Shown here one piece after another: positions 24,513 through 32,954 of a stretch of 64,000 nucleotides of DNA (within the stretch, counting starts at the first letter, position 1; each line of letters opens with the position of its first letter). The notes below the pieces were generated by a model, which did no database searches, was not told where the DNA came from, and saw nothing but the letters and a program-made list of their open reading frames with translations. Position numbers and translations under genes: made by a program. This DNA is from Mycobacterium sp. Marseille-P9652 (lineage in GTDB: Bacteria; Actinomycetota; Actinomycetes; Mycobacteriales; Mycobacteriaceae): contig NZ_CACRUY010000019.1 of the NCBI RefSeq assembly GCF_902652685.1, positions 1 to 64,000 of the forward strand. Reading direction: 5' to 3'.

Positions 24513-25705
24513 CCGAACCGGATTACGGCGTCGTCCTCGGTGAGGCCGATCGGCAGTTCCGCGACGAGGTTCGCGCCTTTCTGGCGTCGGCACTGACGGC
24601 CGACGTCCGTGGCCCCGGGCGCGACGAGGCAGACCGGCTGCACCGAATGCGGCTATGGCAGAGTCGGCTTCACGACGCCAGCCTGGCCGCGATCTCCTGG
24701 CCCGTGCCATTCGGGGGTCGCGGCGCCACTCCCGTGCAGCAGCTCATCTTCAACGCCGAAATGGCCGCCGCGCGTGCGCCCGAGCCCATCAACCGCAGCG
24801 CGGTCAATCAGCTCGGCCCCACCATCATTCAATGGGGCACCGACGAGCAACGCCAACGGTATCTGCCGAAAATCCTCTCGGGCGAGGAAGTATGGTGCCA
24901 GGGCTTCAGCGAGCCCGACGCGGGCAGTGACCTCGCCGCCCTGAAGACCAGGGCCGAACTGTGCGACGACGAGTTGATCATCAACGGCCAGAAAATCTGG
25001 ACCTCTAAGGCCCAGTACGCGGACTGGATCTACATCCTGGCGCGCACCGATCCGGCAGCGGACAAGCACCAAGGGATCAGTTACGTCCTGGTTCCGCTGA
25101 GCGCGAGCGGGATCGAGGTGCGCCCGATCCGCCAGGTCACCGGACAGGCCGAGTTCAACGAGGTGTTCTTCGATTCGGTGCGGGTGCCGCTCGCCAACGT
25201 GCTCGGCCCACTGCACGGCGGTTGGCAGGTGGCCAAATCCACGCTCGGCTACGAGCGCGTCGGACAGAGCCGCACCCACCGCATCGAACGGCGGTTGGGA
25301 ATCCTGGTGCGGATGGCCCAGGAGCAGGGAGCGCTGGGGCAGGGGGCCCGCGGCGATGACGGCTACGTGGCTGACCGGATCGTCGGTTTCGCCGCACGAG
25401 TTGAGGCATTGCGTCAAATTGCGGCACAGGCAACGGCCGCCGGCGTCCGTGGTGAAAGTCCCGGACCCGAAGCGTCGGTCGCCAAGCTCTTGACCTCGGA
25501 GGTCGACCAGGCGATGGCCAACTTCGGGCTCGACCTCGCCGGACCGGGCGGAACCCTGGAACGCGGCTCGGTGGGGACGGCCAAGAACGGCAACGTCGCA
25601 CAGAGCTACCTGCTGATGCGGGCCGCCACATTCGGCGCGGGAACGTCGGAGGTTCAGCGCAACGTCATCGCCGAGAAGATGCTGGGGTTGCCCCGTGACC
25701 CATGA
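24509..25705 (+). CDS. Acyl-CoA dehydrogenase, large subunit type
   Basis: This 398-residue ACAD has the usual N-terminal helical domain, WCQGFSEPDAGSDLAALKTR with DGQK-type continuation INGQKIWTSKAQYADW in the middle barrel, and a C-terminal AGTSEVQRNVIAEKMLGL. The canonical catalytic Glu of medium-chain ACADs (YEGT) is replaced (FGAGT), as in the steroid-type heteromeric ACADs. Together with the next, dissimilar ACAD it probably forms an alpha2beta2 enzyme like ChsE1-ChsE2, introducing a double bond into a CoA thioester of a bulky substrate. GTG start overlaps the amidohydrolase stop. Confidence 0.85.
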   Translation: MTEPDYGVVLGEADRQFRDEVRAFLASALTADVRGPGRDEADRLHRMRLWQSRLHDASLAAISWPVPFGGRGATPVQQLIFNAEMAAARAPEPINRSAVNQLGPTIIQWGTDEQRQRYLPKILSGEEVWCQGFSEPDAGSDLAALKTRAELCDDELIINGQKIWTSKAQYADWIYILARTDPAADKHQGISYVLVPLSASGIEVRPIRQVTGQAEFNEVFFDSVRVPLANVLGPLHGGWQVAKSTLGYERVGQSRTHRIERRLGILVRMAQEQGALGQGARGDDGYVADRIVGFAARVEALRQIAAQATAAGVRGESPGPEASVAKLLTSEVDQAMANFGLDLAGPGGTLERGSVGTAKNGNVAQSYLLMRAATFGAGTSEVQRNVIAEKMLGLPRDP

Positions 25706-26780
25706 CGGCCCGTCATCGTTGAGCGACATCGCAGAAAGCGCAAAGGAACTCGCCCGACTGCGCGCGTCGGCTGACGACATCCTCCGGAGGGCATGGTCGC
25801 CGCAGGCGTTTCGCGCTCTGCTCGATGGCCCGGGTGCGGTGTTCGACCCGAAGCTGTGGCAGACCATCACCGAAGCCGGATGGGCCGACGTCCTGGTCAG
25901 CGCGACCGGCGGCGGGGGAGGGGGTGGCCTTCGCGAACTGTGTGTCCTCGCCGAGGCCGTCGGCGCCGCATCGGCACCCGTCCCGCTCGCTGCTGCTGCG
26001 GCGGCAGGGTGGTGTGAGGACGGGTGCGCCGACGGCGTCAGCCTCTTGTTGCTCGAGCGCGGTGAGCACACCGAGGCGGGGGTCTCGGGGGTATGGCCGC
26101 TCGTGCCGTACGGCGCGGTCGCGACCAGGCTGCTGGTCTGCGCGGGCACGGGTGAGGCCACGGTTCTGGGCGCGGTCGAACCCACCGCACCCGGCGTGCT
26201 CTGTGAACCGGTGACCCCGCTCGACCACAACCCTGCGGCGCGAATCACGTTCGACAACGCGCCCATTCGGGTGATCGAGACGGGTGAGTGCGCCGGACGT
26301 CGCCACCGTCAGGCGGGTCTGCGGAGTTGGCTTGCTCAGGTGGCCGAACTGGTCGGCATTGCGTCGGCCGCGAATGACGCCGCAACCGAGTATGCGAAGC
26401 TGCGCGTCGCCTTCGGTCGCCCCATCGGCGCCTTCCAGGCGATCAAACACCGCCTGGTCGACCAGCGGTGCGCTATCGAAGTGGGGCGCGCACTCGTCAA
26501 CCGGGCCGCCGACGCCTGCCAGCAGCAGCATCCCGATGCCGCGGCGCTCGTCTCGCTCGCCGCCTTCTGGGGCATCGACGCGCTGCGCGCGGTACCTGAA
26601 GGCGCCACCCAGGTCTTCGGCGGAATCGCCTACACGTGGGAGCACGACGCGCACATCTACCTGCGCCGCGCGGCCAGCGCGGCGGCGAACCTGGGCACCC
26701 GCGCCTACCACCGCGAGGTGGCCACGCGGTGGCTGACCGCTCGTCACCCGGCGACCGAGACCCGGGGGGGCGTGACGTGA
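25695..26780 (+). CDS. Acyl-CoA dehydrogenase, small subunit type
   Basis: The 361-residue ACAD-like protein lacks the strong EPxAGSD middle motif but keeps the C-terminal domain with KLRVAFGRPIGAFQAIKHRL and QVFGGIAYTWEHDAHIYLRR, which marks the beta-type partner in steroid-degrading ACAD pairs (FadE28-like). A glycine run (GGGGGGG, about residue 72-80) is unusual. It overlaps the larger ACAD gene by 11 nt and the CoA transferase by 4 nt, so stoichiometric expression is likely. Flavin and catalytic residues are probably divided between the two subunits. Confidence 0.82.
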   Translation: MTHDGPSSLSDIAESAKELARLRASADDILRRAWSPQAFRALLDGPGAVFDPKLWQTITEAGWADVLVSATGGGGGGGLRELCVLAEAVGAASAPVPLAAAAAAGWCEDGCADGVSLLLLERGEHTEAGVSGVWPLVPYGAVATRLLVCAGTGEATVLGAVEPTAPGVLCEPVTPLDHNPAARITFDNAPIRVIETGECAGRRHRQAGLRSWLAQVAELVGIASAANDAATEYAKLRVAFGRPIGAFQAIKHRLVDQRCAIEVGRALVNRAADACQQQHPDAAALVSLAAFWGIDALRAVPEGATQVFGGIAYTWEHDAHIYLRRAASAAANLGTRAYHREVATRWLTARHPATETRGGVT

Positions 26781-28906
26781 ACGCAACGGGCCAAACGCCT
26801 TTCCTCTCGGGTGTGCGGGTGCTTCAACTTGGTGACGGCATCGCCGGTTCGGCCGCCACGGCGCTGCTGGCCAGCCTCGGTGCGGAAGCGACGAAGGTGG
26901 TTGATGCCGACGCACCTCATCGGGCGGGTCCCGTGATCGTCACCCCGGCCGGACCGGTCGCGGCCGTGGACCTCACTCTCGATCGCGGCAAGCGGATCGT
27001 CCACCCACCGACGGACCTCTCCGCATTGACCGACGAGTACGACCTCGTGATCGTCGACCACGGGCGTGCCGTCACGCCACCGGCCGCCGACAACGCAGTC
27101 GTCGTCACAGTCAGCCCGTTCGGCCTCGATGGGCCTCGGTCGTCGGAGCCCGGCGGCGAGCTCGTCGCCCAGGCGGCCGGCGGTCTGCTGGCCACCATCG
27201 AGGGGTCCGACGGTGCGCCCGTACCGGCGCCGGGCTACGTGGCCCTGAAGGCGGCGGGAGCCGTCACGGCGCTGGCGGCATTGCATGGCCTCGATCGGCG
27301 CAACGAGAGCCACGGGCCGGTGCTCGTCGACGTGTCGGTGCAGGAGGCGGTCGCGTTCACCGCGGCACTTCCGGAATGCGCCCACGTGCTCTATGGGTGC
27401 CCCGGAAGGGCCGGCAGCGGGCGTTATCTCGCGCCGTCGGGACTGTTTCCCTGCCGCGACGGCCTGGTCCGCATCACCGCAGTCGAGAACCACCAGTGGC
27501 GGGGTCTGCTTGCGGCGCTCGGCCATCCGGGCTGGGCCGACGGTCTCGACGAACGCCAGGCCCGCATCGACCACGCCGATCTGATCAACCAACACGTAAC
27601 AGCCTGGGCGGCAACGCACGACAAGGAAGAGTGCGCGGCAACGCTACAAGCCAACGGCGTGCCGTCGACACCGGTGAATACCGCTAAAGAGATCTTGGCC
27701 TCACCGCAGTTCGCCTTCCGCGGCACTCTCTCGACGACGCCGCTCTGCGGCGTCGAAGTCCCCGTGCTCGAGTCGCCGTGGCTCACCCACGTTGGACAAC
27801 GGTCGGATCACACTCGCACCGGCCGCCTGAGCGACGTACGGATAGCCGAACTGACCCACGTCTTAGCCGGGCCGATCGTCGGTGCGCTGCTCGGTGCGAT
27901 GGGGGCCACGGTGCTGCGGCTCGAAGATCCTCAGCGGCTCGACATTTACCGGCGGACTGGTCCGTTCGCCCGGGGTAAGCCCGGTGTCAACCGCGGTGCG
28001 TATTTCGCGGTGGCCAACCACTCCAAGCAAAGCCTGTTGATCGATCCTGCGCGCACCGTGGACGACGTCGCCGCGGCGTTATCCGACGTTGACGTCCTCA
28101 TCGAGAACGTCGGCAGTGCGCGCCTCGCCAAACTCAAGGTGGATCCGGCCGACATGGCCCGTTCGGGGAGGCTCGCACTGCGGGTCTCCGGCTTCGGCTC
28201 GGAGGGGCCCATGGCCGGGTACCGGGTGTACGCCAACAACGTTCAGGCTTATGGCGGGTTGGCCGGATTGACGGTCGGACCGGATGGAGCTCCGGCGCGG
28301 CTCGGCACCGTGATCGCCGACCCGTTGTCCTCGGTCGTGGGCGCAGCCGTGATCGCGGCGTGGGCCGTCGGGCCCGCGCGTGACACCGGCGCCATCATCG
28401 ACCTCTCCATGGCCGAGGTCGTCGCGTCCACCGTGGCCGAGTTCGTCGCCGCAGCCGCGGGGAGCCCCGACACCGGAGATTCCCGGCATCGCGGCGTCTA
28501 TCGCGCCGCCGACGGCCGCTGGGTCGCCGTTGAAGTCGTGGAGCCCGATGAGTGGAAATGCCTGGCAGAGTTCTCTGGAGTATCGAATGATTCGGGGCAT
28601 CCAGCGATCGTCGAGAAGCTGACGGGCCTGGTTGCCGCCGCGTCGGCCGACGATGTCTCCGCGCGACTGAACGCGTTGGGTTTGCGCGCCGCGGCGGTGC
28701 AACGGGCCGAGGACCTCGTTGTCGATCCGCATCTGGCGGTTCGCGGATTCTTTCCGGAGATCGCTCATCCAGACCCGGACATCAGTCCCGCCCGTCTCGT
28801 TGGGTTGCCGTGGCGATTCCACGGTCAAGGACCCGTCCCGCTCATGCCGCCACCGGCCCTGGGCAACGCGACTGCGCACCAAGGAGGCATGACCAATGTC
28901 CGCTGA
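26777..28906 (+). CDS. Tandem family III (CaiB/BaiF) CoA transferase
   Basis: The 709-residue protein is two CoA-transferase modules in one chain. Module 1 begins GVRVLQLGDGIAGSAATALL; module 2 begins near residue 345 with LTHVLAGPIVGALLGAMGAT. At the place of the catalytic Asp, module 1 has APGYVALKAAGAVTALAAL without Asp, whereas module 2 keeps Asp in TVIADPLSSVVGAA. Family III enzymes move CoA between carboxylic acids through a mixed anhydride on that Asp, so only the second half should be active and the first may be structural. GTG at 26777 is chosen for the GTGA overlap and the immediate start of the module. Confidence 0.85.
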   Translation: MNATGQTPFLSGVRVLQLGDGIAGSAATALLASLGAEATKVVDADAPHRAGPVIVTPAGPVAAVDLTLDRGKRIVHPPTDLSALTDEYDLVIVDHGRAVTPPAADNAVVVTVSPFGLDGPRSSEPGGELVAQAAGGLLATIEGSDGAPVPAPGYVALKAAGAVTALAALHGLDRRNESHGPVLVDVSVQEAVAFTAALPECAHVLYGCPGRAGSGRYLAPSGLFPCRDGLVRITAVENHQWRGLLAALGHPGWADGLDERQARIDHADLINQHVTAWAATHDKEECAATLQANGVPSTPVNTAKEILASPQFAFRGTLSTTPLCGVEVPVLESPWLTHVGQRSDHTRTGRLSDVRIAELTHVLAGPIVGALLGAMGATVLRLEDPQRLDIYRRTGPFARGKPGVNRGAYFAVANHSKQSLLIDPARTVDDVAAALSDVDVLIENVGSARLAKLKVDPADMARSGRLALRVSGFGSEGPMAGYRVYANNVQAYGGLAGLTVGPDGAPARLGTVIADPLSSVVGAAVIAAWAVGPARDTGAIIDLSMAEVVASTVAEFVAAAAGSPDTGDSRHRGVYRAADGRWVAVEVVEPDEWKCLAEFSGVSNDSGHPAIVEKLTGLVAAASADDVSARLNALGLRAAAVQRAEDLVVDPHLAVRGFFPEIAHPDPDISPARLVGLPWRFHGQGPVPLMPPPALGNATAHQGGMTNVR

Positions 28907-29126
28907 TCGTCCCGCCACCGTGTGGGCGTCGACCTTCGTTCCCGGGAAGTCACCGATCCCCGGGTACGGCCAGGACGGCTACAGCGTCGCCTGGGTCGAC
29001 ACCCCCGACGGGCGGTTGCAAGTGCTGGTATCCGGGCGTCGTCCGGCGCCCGGCACCGTCGGCCGACTCGTCGACAAGACGTTGGAGGACAACATCATCG
29101 TTCTGTTCGAGGCGCAATCCGAATGA
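28896..29126 (+). CDS. DUF35 OB-fold protein without zinc ribbon
   Basis: The 76-residue product corresponds to the C-terminal OB-fold of DUF35 proteins: TFVPGKSPIPGYGQDGYSVA, VDTPDGRLQVLVSG and GRLVDKTLEDNIIVLFEA. It has no cysteine, so the zinc ribbon present in longer members is absent. In the steroid pathway the DUF35 part of ChsH2 binds the aldolase Ltp2. It lies directly before a thiolase-fold gene and overlaps it by 4 nt (ATGA), and it overlaps the CoA transferase end by 11 nt; a complex with the thiolase-fold protein is inferred. Confidence 0.75.
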   Translation: MSADRPATVWASTFVPGKSPIPGYGQDGYSVAWVDTPDGRLQVLVSGRRPAPGTVGRLVDKTLEDNIIVLFEAQSE

Positions 29127-30241
29127 CAGGGACGCACGTCGCCGGTATCGGCGTCACACCGTTTGGCAAATTCGCCGACACCGCGCTGGCGACGCTCGGC
29201 TTCCGGGCCGCCGAGGCGGCACTTGCCGACGCGGGTATCGGCTATGACGCTGTCGGCGAGGTGTTCACTTCGTCCTCGATGGCGCCGCCCCAGACCGGCC
29301 TCAAAGTCGCACTCCGCCTGGGCCGCACAGGGGTTCCGGTCACCGCCGTCGAGAGCGCCTCGGCGGGAGGCATGGTGGCCCTGCGACACGCCGTGTGGGC
29401 GGTGGCCTCCGGTCGTTGCGACACCGCGCTGGCGATCGGCTACGAGAAGACCACCGCGCTGGAACCCGGCGGCGTGGTGCCGGCGGCGGTCGACTTTTGG
29501 GACCGCTTCCCACCGCAGGTCCACTACGCGATCGAGGCGGATCGGTGGCTGCATGAGACCGGTTGCGGGCCGGAGGTTTTCGGAGCCGTCGCGGCCAAGT
29601 CGTACAACCAGGCGCGGCTGAATCCGCTCGCGGCGCGGCGCAACGACGACGAAGTAACGGTTGACCAGGTCATGGCTGCGCGGATGGTCGCCGAGCCGCT
29701 CACCAAGATGATGTGTCACGCGTCCGTCGATGGTGGTGCGGCGATCGTCGTGACCGCCGGGCAGCGTCCCCGGTCCGTGGCGGTCAACGCGATCGAGCAG
29801 ACGAGCTGGCCGCGAGATCAGGCCTGGCCGCTCGCCGGTCCGTGTGTCGGGCCGCCGTCACAGATCACGCTGACCGCTCGGCGCGCGTTCGAGGCGGCGC
29901 GGGCAACGCCGCACGACGTCGGATTGGTCTCCCTGCATGACATGTGCGCCAGCGAGGAGGTCACCGCGCTGATCGCGCTCGGCCTCGTGGAGGGCCGGGA
30001 GGTGGCCGAGCTGGCCCAGACGGGCGGCCTGGGATCCAAAGGCAGGCTGCCGACCAACACCGACGGCGGCTGCCTTGCTCGCGGCCACGCGTTCGGTGCG
30101 ACCGGACTGGCCCAGGTCGCCGAGGTGGTGGGTCAGCTTCGCGGAGAGGCGGATTCGCGGCAAGTCGCCGACCCTCGCGTCGGGCTGGCGCAGGCGATGG
30201 GCGGCGGCGGCTCCTGCGTCGTCGCCGTGCTGGGTCGGTGA
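29123..30241 (+). CDS. Thiolase-fold lipid-transfer/aldolase protein (Ltp2-like)
   Basis: The 372-residue protein has the SCP2-thiolase fold: THVAGIGVTPFGKFADTA, GYDAVGEVFTSS, ESASAGGMVALRHAVWAVAS and NTDGGCLARGHAFGATGLAQ. At the nucleophile position of true thiolases (ENACASG) it has ESASAGG, a Ser for Cys, so it should not cleave by the thiolase mechanism. Ltp2-type aldolases, which split beta-hydroxyacyl-CoAs with a DUF35 partner, have the same loss. The partner gene is just upstream. A retro-aldol step releasing a short acyl-CoA is the best inference. Confidence 0.8.
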   Translation: MTGTHVAGIGVTPFGKFADTALATLGFRAAEAALADAGIGYDAVGEVFTSSSMAPPQTGLKVALRLGRTGVPVTAVESASAGGMVALRHAVWAVASGRCDTALAIGYEKTTALEPGGVVPAAVDFWDRFPPQVHYAIEADRWLHETGCGPEVFGAVAAKSYNQARLNPLAARRNDDEVTVDQVMAARMVAEPLTKMMCHASVDGGAAIVVTAGQRPRSVAVNAIEQTSWPRDQAWPLAGPCVGPPSQITLTARRAFEAARATPHDVGLVSLHDMCASEEVTALIALGLVEGREVAELAQTGGLGSKGRLPTNTDGGCLARGHAFGATGLAQVAEVVGQLRGEADSRQVADPRVGLAQAMGGGGSCVVAVLGR

Positions 30242-30244
30242 TCG

Positions 30245-31459
30245 ATGGTGGCTCTCAGCAATCCCGCGCAGTTCTTCGGCGCCGACGCGCTTCCGGATCC
30301 GTATCCGCTGTATGACCGGATGCGCGCAGAGGCGCCGGTGCATCGCATCGGAAGCTCGGCGTTCTACGCCGTGTGCGGTTGGGATGCCGTGATGGAGGCC
30401 GTCGAACGCGTCGACGATTTTTCGTCGAACCTCACCGCGACGATGGTCTATCACGATGACGCGACGGTCACCCCATTCGAGATGGCTCCGCCCGGCGACC
30501 CTTCTCACGCCTTGGCCACCGCGGATGATCCGGTGCACGCCATGCACCGAAAGATCTTGCTACCGCACCTGTCCGCTAAGAGGGTCCGCATCATCGAGGA
30601 GTTCGCCGCCCATACCGCCGACCGGTTGTGGAACGAGCATCTGCGCGGCGACCGGATTGAATGGATGAGCGCGATGGCCAACCGACTCCCGATGATGGTG
30701 GTGGCCAGACTGCTGGGCCTTCCCGACGGCGACGTCGACAAACTCATTCGCCTCGGCTACGCCACCACGACGCTGCTCGACGGCATCGTCACGGAGACTC
30801 AGCTCGCAGCGGCCCGAGCCGCGGCGATAGAACTGTCCGGCTATGTCGTGGAACATTTCGAAAAGGCAAGTGTCGAAGCCGAACACGGCCTGATGGCTGA
30901 CCTGGCCCAACGCTGCGCTACTGGCGAGTTGGAGCAGCACCCGGCGCTGACGATGATGCTGACTCTGTTCAGCGCCGCCGGCGAATCCACTGCATCACTT
31001 CTGGGCAGCGCGGCATGGATTCTCACCGACCGCCCCGAAATCCAAAGGCAGCTTCGTAACAATCCCGAACTGCTGGGCGCCTTCGTCGAAGAGGTACTGC
31101 GCTACGAGGCGCCGTTTCGTGGCCACTACCGCCACGTGATGCGCGATGCCACGCTCGGCGGAGTCGAGGTGCCCGCCAATTCCCATCTGCTGCTGATGTG
31201 GGGAGCGGCCAATCGCGATCCCGCGCACTTCGAGGCGCCAAACGAATTTCGCCTCGACCGCAGCAACTCCAAGGGACACGTGACCTTCGGTAAGGGAGCG
31301 CACTTCTGCCTGGGGGCCGCCCTGGCCCGCCTAGAGGCCCGAATCGTGTTGGGGATGCTGCTCGAGCGCACCAAATGGGTGGAAGCGATTGACGTCGGAG
31401 ACTGGTTGCCCAGCATCCTGGTCCGGCGACGGGAGCGTCTCGAGTTGGCCGCCCGTTAG
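30245..31459 (+). CDS. Cytochrome P450
   Basis: The 404-residue cytosolic P450 has the I-helix SAAGEST, ExxR in EEVLRYEAPFRGHYR and the heme loop FGKGAHFCLGAALARLEAR with the thiolate ligand Cys355. It starts 3 bp after the thiolase-fold gene and ends the plus-strand operon of 23202-31459. Bacterial P450s need ferredoxin and reductase; none is in the window. In this company it may hydroxylate the side chain or ring of the catabolic substrate. Confidence 0.9.
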   Translation: MVALSNPAQFFGADALPDPYPLYDRMRAEAPVHRIGSSAFYAVCGWDAVMEAVERVDDFSSNLTATMVYHDDATVTPFEMAPPGDPSHALATADDPVHAMHRKILLPHLSAKRVRIIEEFAAHTADRLWNEHLRGDRIEWMSAMANRLPMMVVARLLGLPDGDVDKLIRLGYATTTLLDGIVTETQLAAARAAAIELSGYVVEHFEKASVEAEHGLMADLAQRCATGELEQHPALTMMLTLFSAAGESTASLLGSAAWILTDRPEIQRQLRNNPELLGAFVEEVLRYEAPFRGHYRHVMRDATLGGVEVPANSHLLLMWGAANRDPAHFEAPNEFRLDRSNSKGHVTFGKGAHFCLGAALARLEARIVLGMLLERTKWVEAIDVGDWLPSILVRRRERLELAAR

Positions 31460-31465
31460 CGGTCG

Positions 31466-31618
31466 TCAGCCGATTCCGCCGAGTGCGGAGATCCGCTCCC
31501 AGTCGCGACCGAGTTCCACGATGAGCGCCACGGTGCGTTGTGCGAACGCAGTTCGACGGTCCAGGAGCCGGTGTGGTCGGTGCGGTGGAAGCCGATGAGC
31601 GGGTTGTGCGGGGTCAGC
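31466..31618 (-). pseudogene. Fragment of a fifth CoA transferase gene
   Basis: On the minus strand two pieces of a family III CoA transferase are joined. The first reads LTPHNPLIGFHRT, as TPHNPLTGFYRT in the intact gene at 32951-34171. After a deletion and frame change the C-terminal end reads RTVALIVELGRDWERISALG, matching ELGKDWDDI there, and ends in TGA at 31466. About 150 bases remain of a gene of 1.2 kb. It shows that a paralogue was lost by internal deletion, leaving both ends. Confidence 0.65.
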
Positions 31619-32954
31619 GGCCGAGCAACTGCGCCAGGGGTACTAGCGGCCGCACGCCCCCAGCGCGATTGAGAACTGGTTCCAGCAAACGCATCTGCCG
31701 CATGATGCGGCGGTGGAACAGCCGTATGAGTTCGGCGTCCATGTGCTCGGGCGCTCGCAGCACGAATGCCTCCAAGGCCTCATCGCCTGCACGCCAGTCG
31801 GTGTATCGGGAGCCGAGCAGGCGTTCGACGTCGTCGAGGTTTTCGGATTCGATCGCGGGACCGTGCCGGCACACGCCGGCAACGTAGCGCGCGGTTTGCG
31901 CCGTTTGATGTCGGCGAAAGCGCTCAATCTCGGTCTCGGCGGGTAATTCCTCGATGATGGGTGCCAACGCGTCGACAAGGCCGCTCTGGCGGACATCCGG
32001 CGCCTGCGGGAGTCGGTAATCGTCGAGGGCGACGCCCTCGACCGCGGCCATTGCTTCGACGGCGTTGAGCGAGCATTGCTGAAACCACTCCTCATACTGC
32101 AGCAGGTCACTCATCGGAAATGGGTTGTGCAAGATCATCACCAACGAGAGAGGCGTGGTGAGCGAGAACTGCGCGGTGTGGAACTCGACCACCGGCAGGT
32201 CCAGTTCTACGCCGGAAACCTCCTCATAGCGCCGGAACGCGCGCTCGAGGTCACCGAAGGGCTCGGAGATGTCCCGCAGGCGCAGTCCTGCGAGGTCATG
32301 TGCGGTGTCGCCGAGGTAGGCCAGTTCGACGTCGAGCAGTCCGGTCACACGACCATCGGCGAACATGAACTGTCCGGGATCGCCGAGGACGAAGCGCGGG
32401 TCGAACCGGTGCGCGGGAACGTGGCGGCGGATCCAGCCGATGCCGAATTCCAGAAACGGCTCCGGGTGTTTCTTGGTGGACCGATACCTCGCGACGGACT
32501 CTTCGAAGCTCGACAACGCGTGCTGCCGTGGGTCTTTAGGTAACTTGAGTCCGACAGCGGAGAATTCACGTGGATCCAGCCGATGGATCCGCGCAAGGAT
32601 TTCCATGTATTCGTCGATGACCGAGATGCGCTCTGCTGCGCTCGGCGAGGTTGACAGATTGGTGGCGCCGGGCAGGCGATCCATCACGATGGCCGGTGGA
32701 GCGTCAATCCGACCGTGAATGTGTGGAACTGGAATCCCCTGCTTCTCAAGGGCTTCGATGACATTCGCTTCCCGATGAGTGGACAACGAGAACTCCATGC
32801 CCTCGCGGTCGCCACGCACATACAGCGGCATGATTGTGCCGTCGCGTTCGACGTCGGCGAACCAGGCCGGACGCCAACGTGGTTGGCGCTCGAAGGCCCG
32901 CACGGGCCCTAGGTGACTCTCGAGCCAGCTTCGTACCGCCTCATCGGGTGTCAC
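31614..32954 (-). CDS. Aminoglycoside-phosphotransferase-fold kinase-like protein
   Basis: The 446-residue protein has an APH fold: ARIHRLDP helix, RHVPAHRFDPRFVLGDPGQF, then ADGRVTGLLDVELAYLGDTA. APH enzymes use HGDxxxxN for catalysis and metal binding; here it is L-G-D-P-G-Q-F-M, so the Asp stays but His and the metal-binding Asn are gone. Mycobacterial members often sit beside acyl-CoA dehydrogenases and CoA transferases. It may be a degenerate kinase or a ligand-binding protein. The GTG start overlaps the end of the CoA transferase by 4 nt (GTGA), and the 3' end touches the CoA-transferase fragment. Confidence 0.78.
   Translation of the reverse strand: MTPDEAVRSWLESHLGPVRAFERQPRWRPAWFADVERDGTIMPLYVRGDREGMEFSLSTHREANVIEALEKQGIPVPHIHGRIDAPPAIVMDRLPGATNLSTSPSAAERISVIDEYMEILARIHRLDPREFSAVGLKLPKDPRQHALSSFEESVARYRSTKKHPEPFLEFGIGWIRRHVPAHRFDPRFVLGDPGQFMFADGRVTGLLDVELAYLGDTAHDLAGLRLRDISEPFGDLERAFRRYEEVSGVELDLPVVEFHTAQFSLTTPLSLVMILHNPFPMSDLLQYEEWFQQCSLNAVEAMAAVEGVALDDYRLPQAPDVRQSGLVDALAPIIEELPAETEIERFRRHQTAQTARYVAGVCRHGPAIESENLDDVERLLGSRYTDWRAGDEALEAFVLRAPEHMDAELIRLFHRRIMRQMRLLEPVLNRAGGVRPLVPLAQLLGR

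Noticed and set aside
25900-25940. Glycine run in the small ACAD as a possible frameshift
   Set aside because: The frame is intact on both sides and the run is coded by GC-rich codons; treated as a loop oddity.
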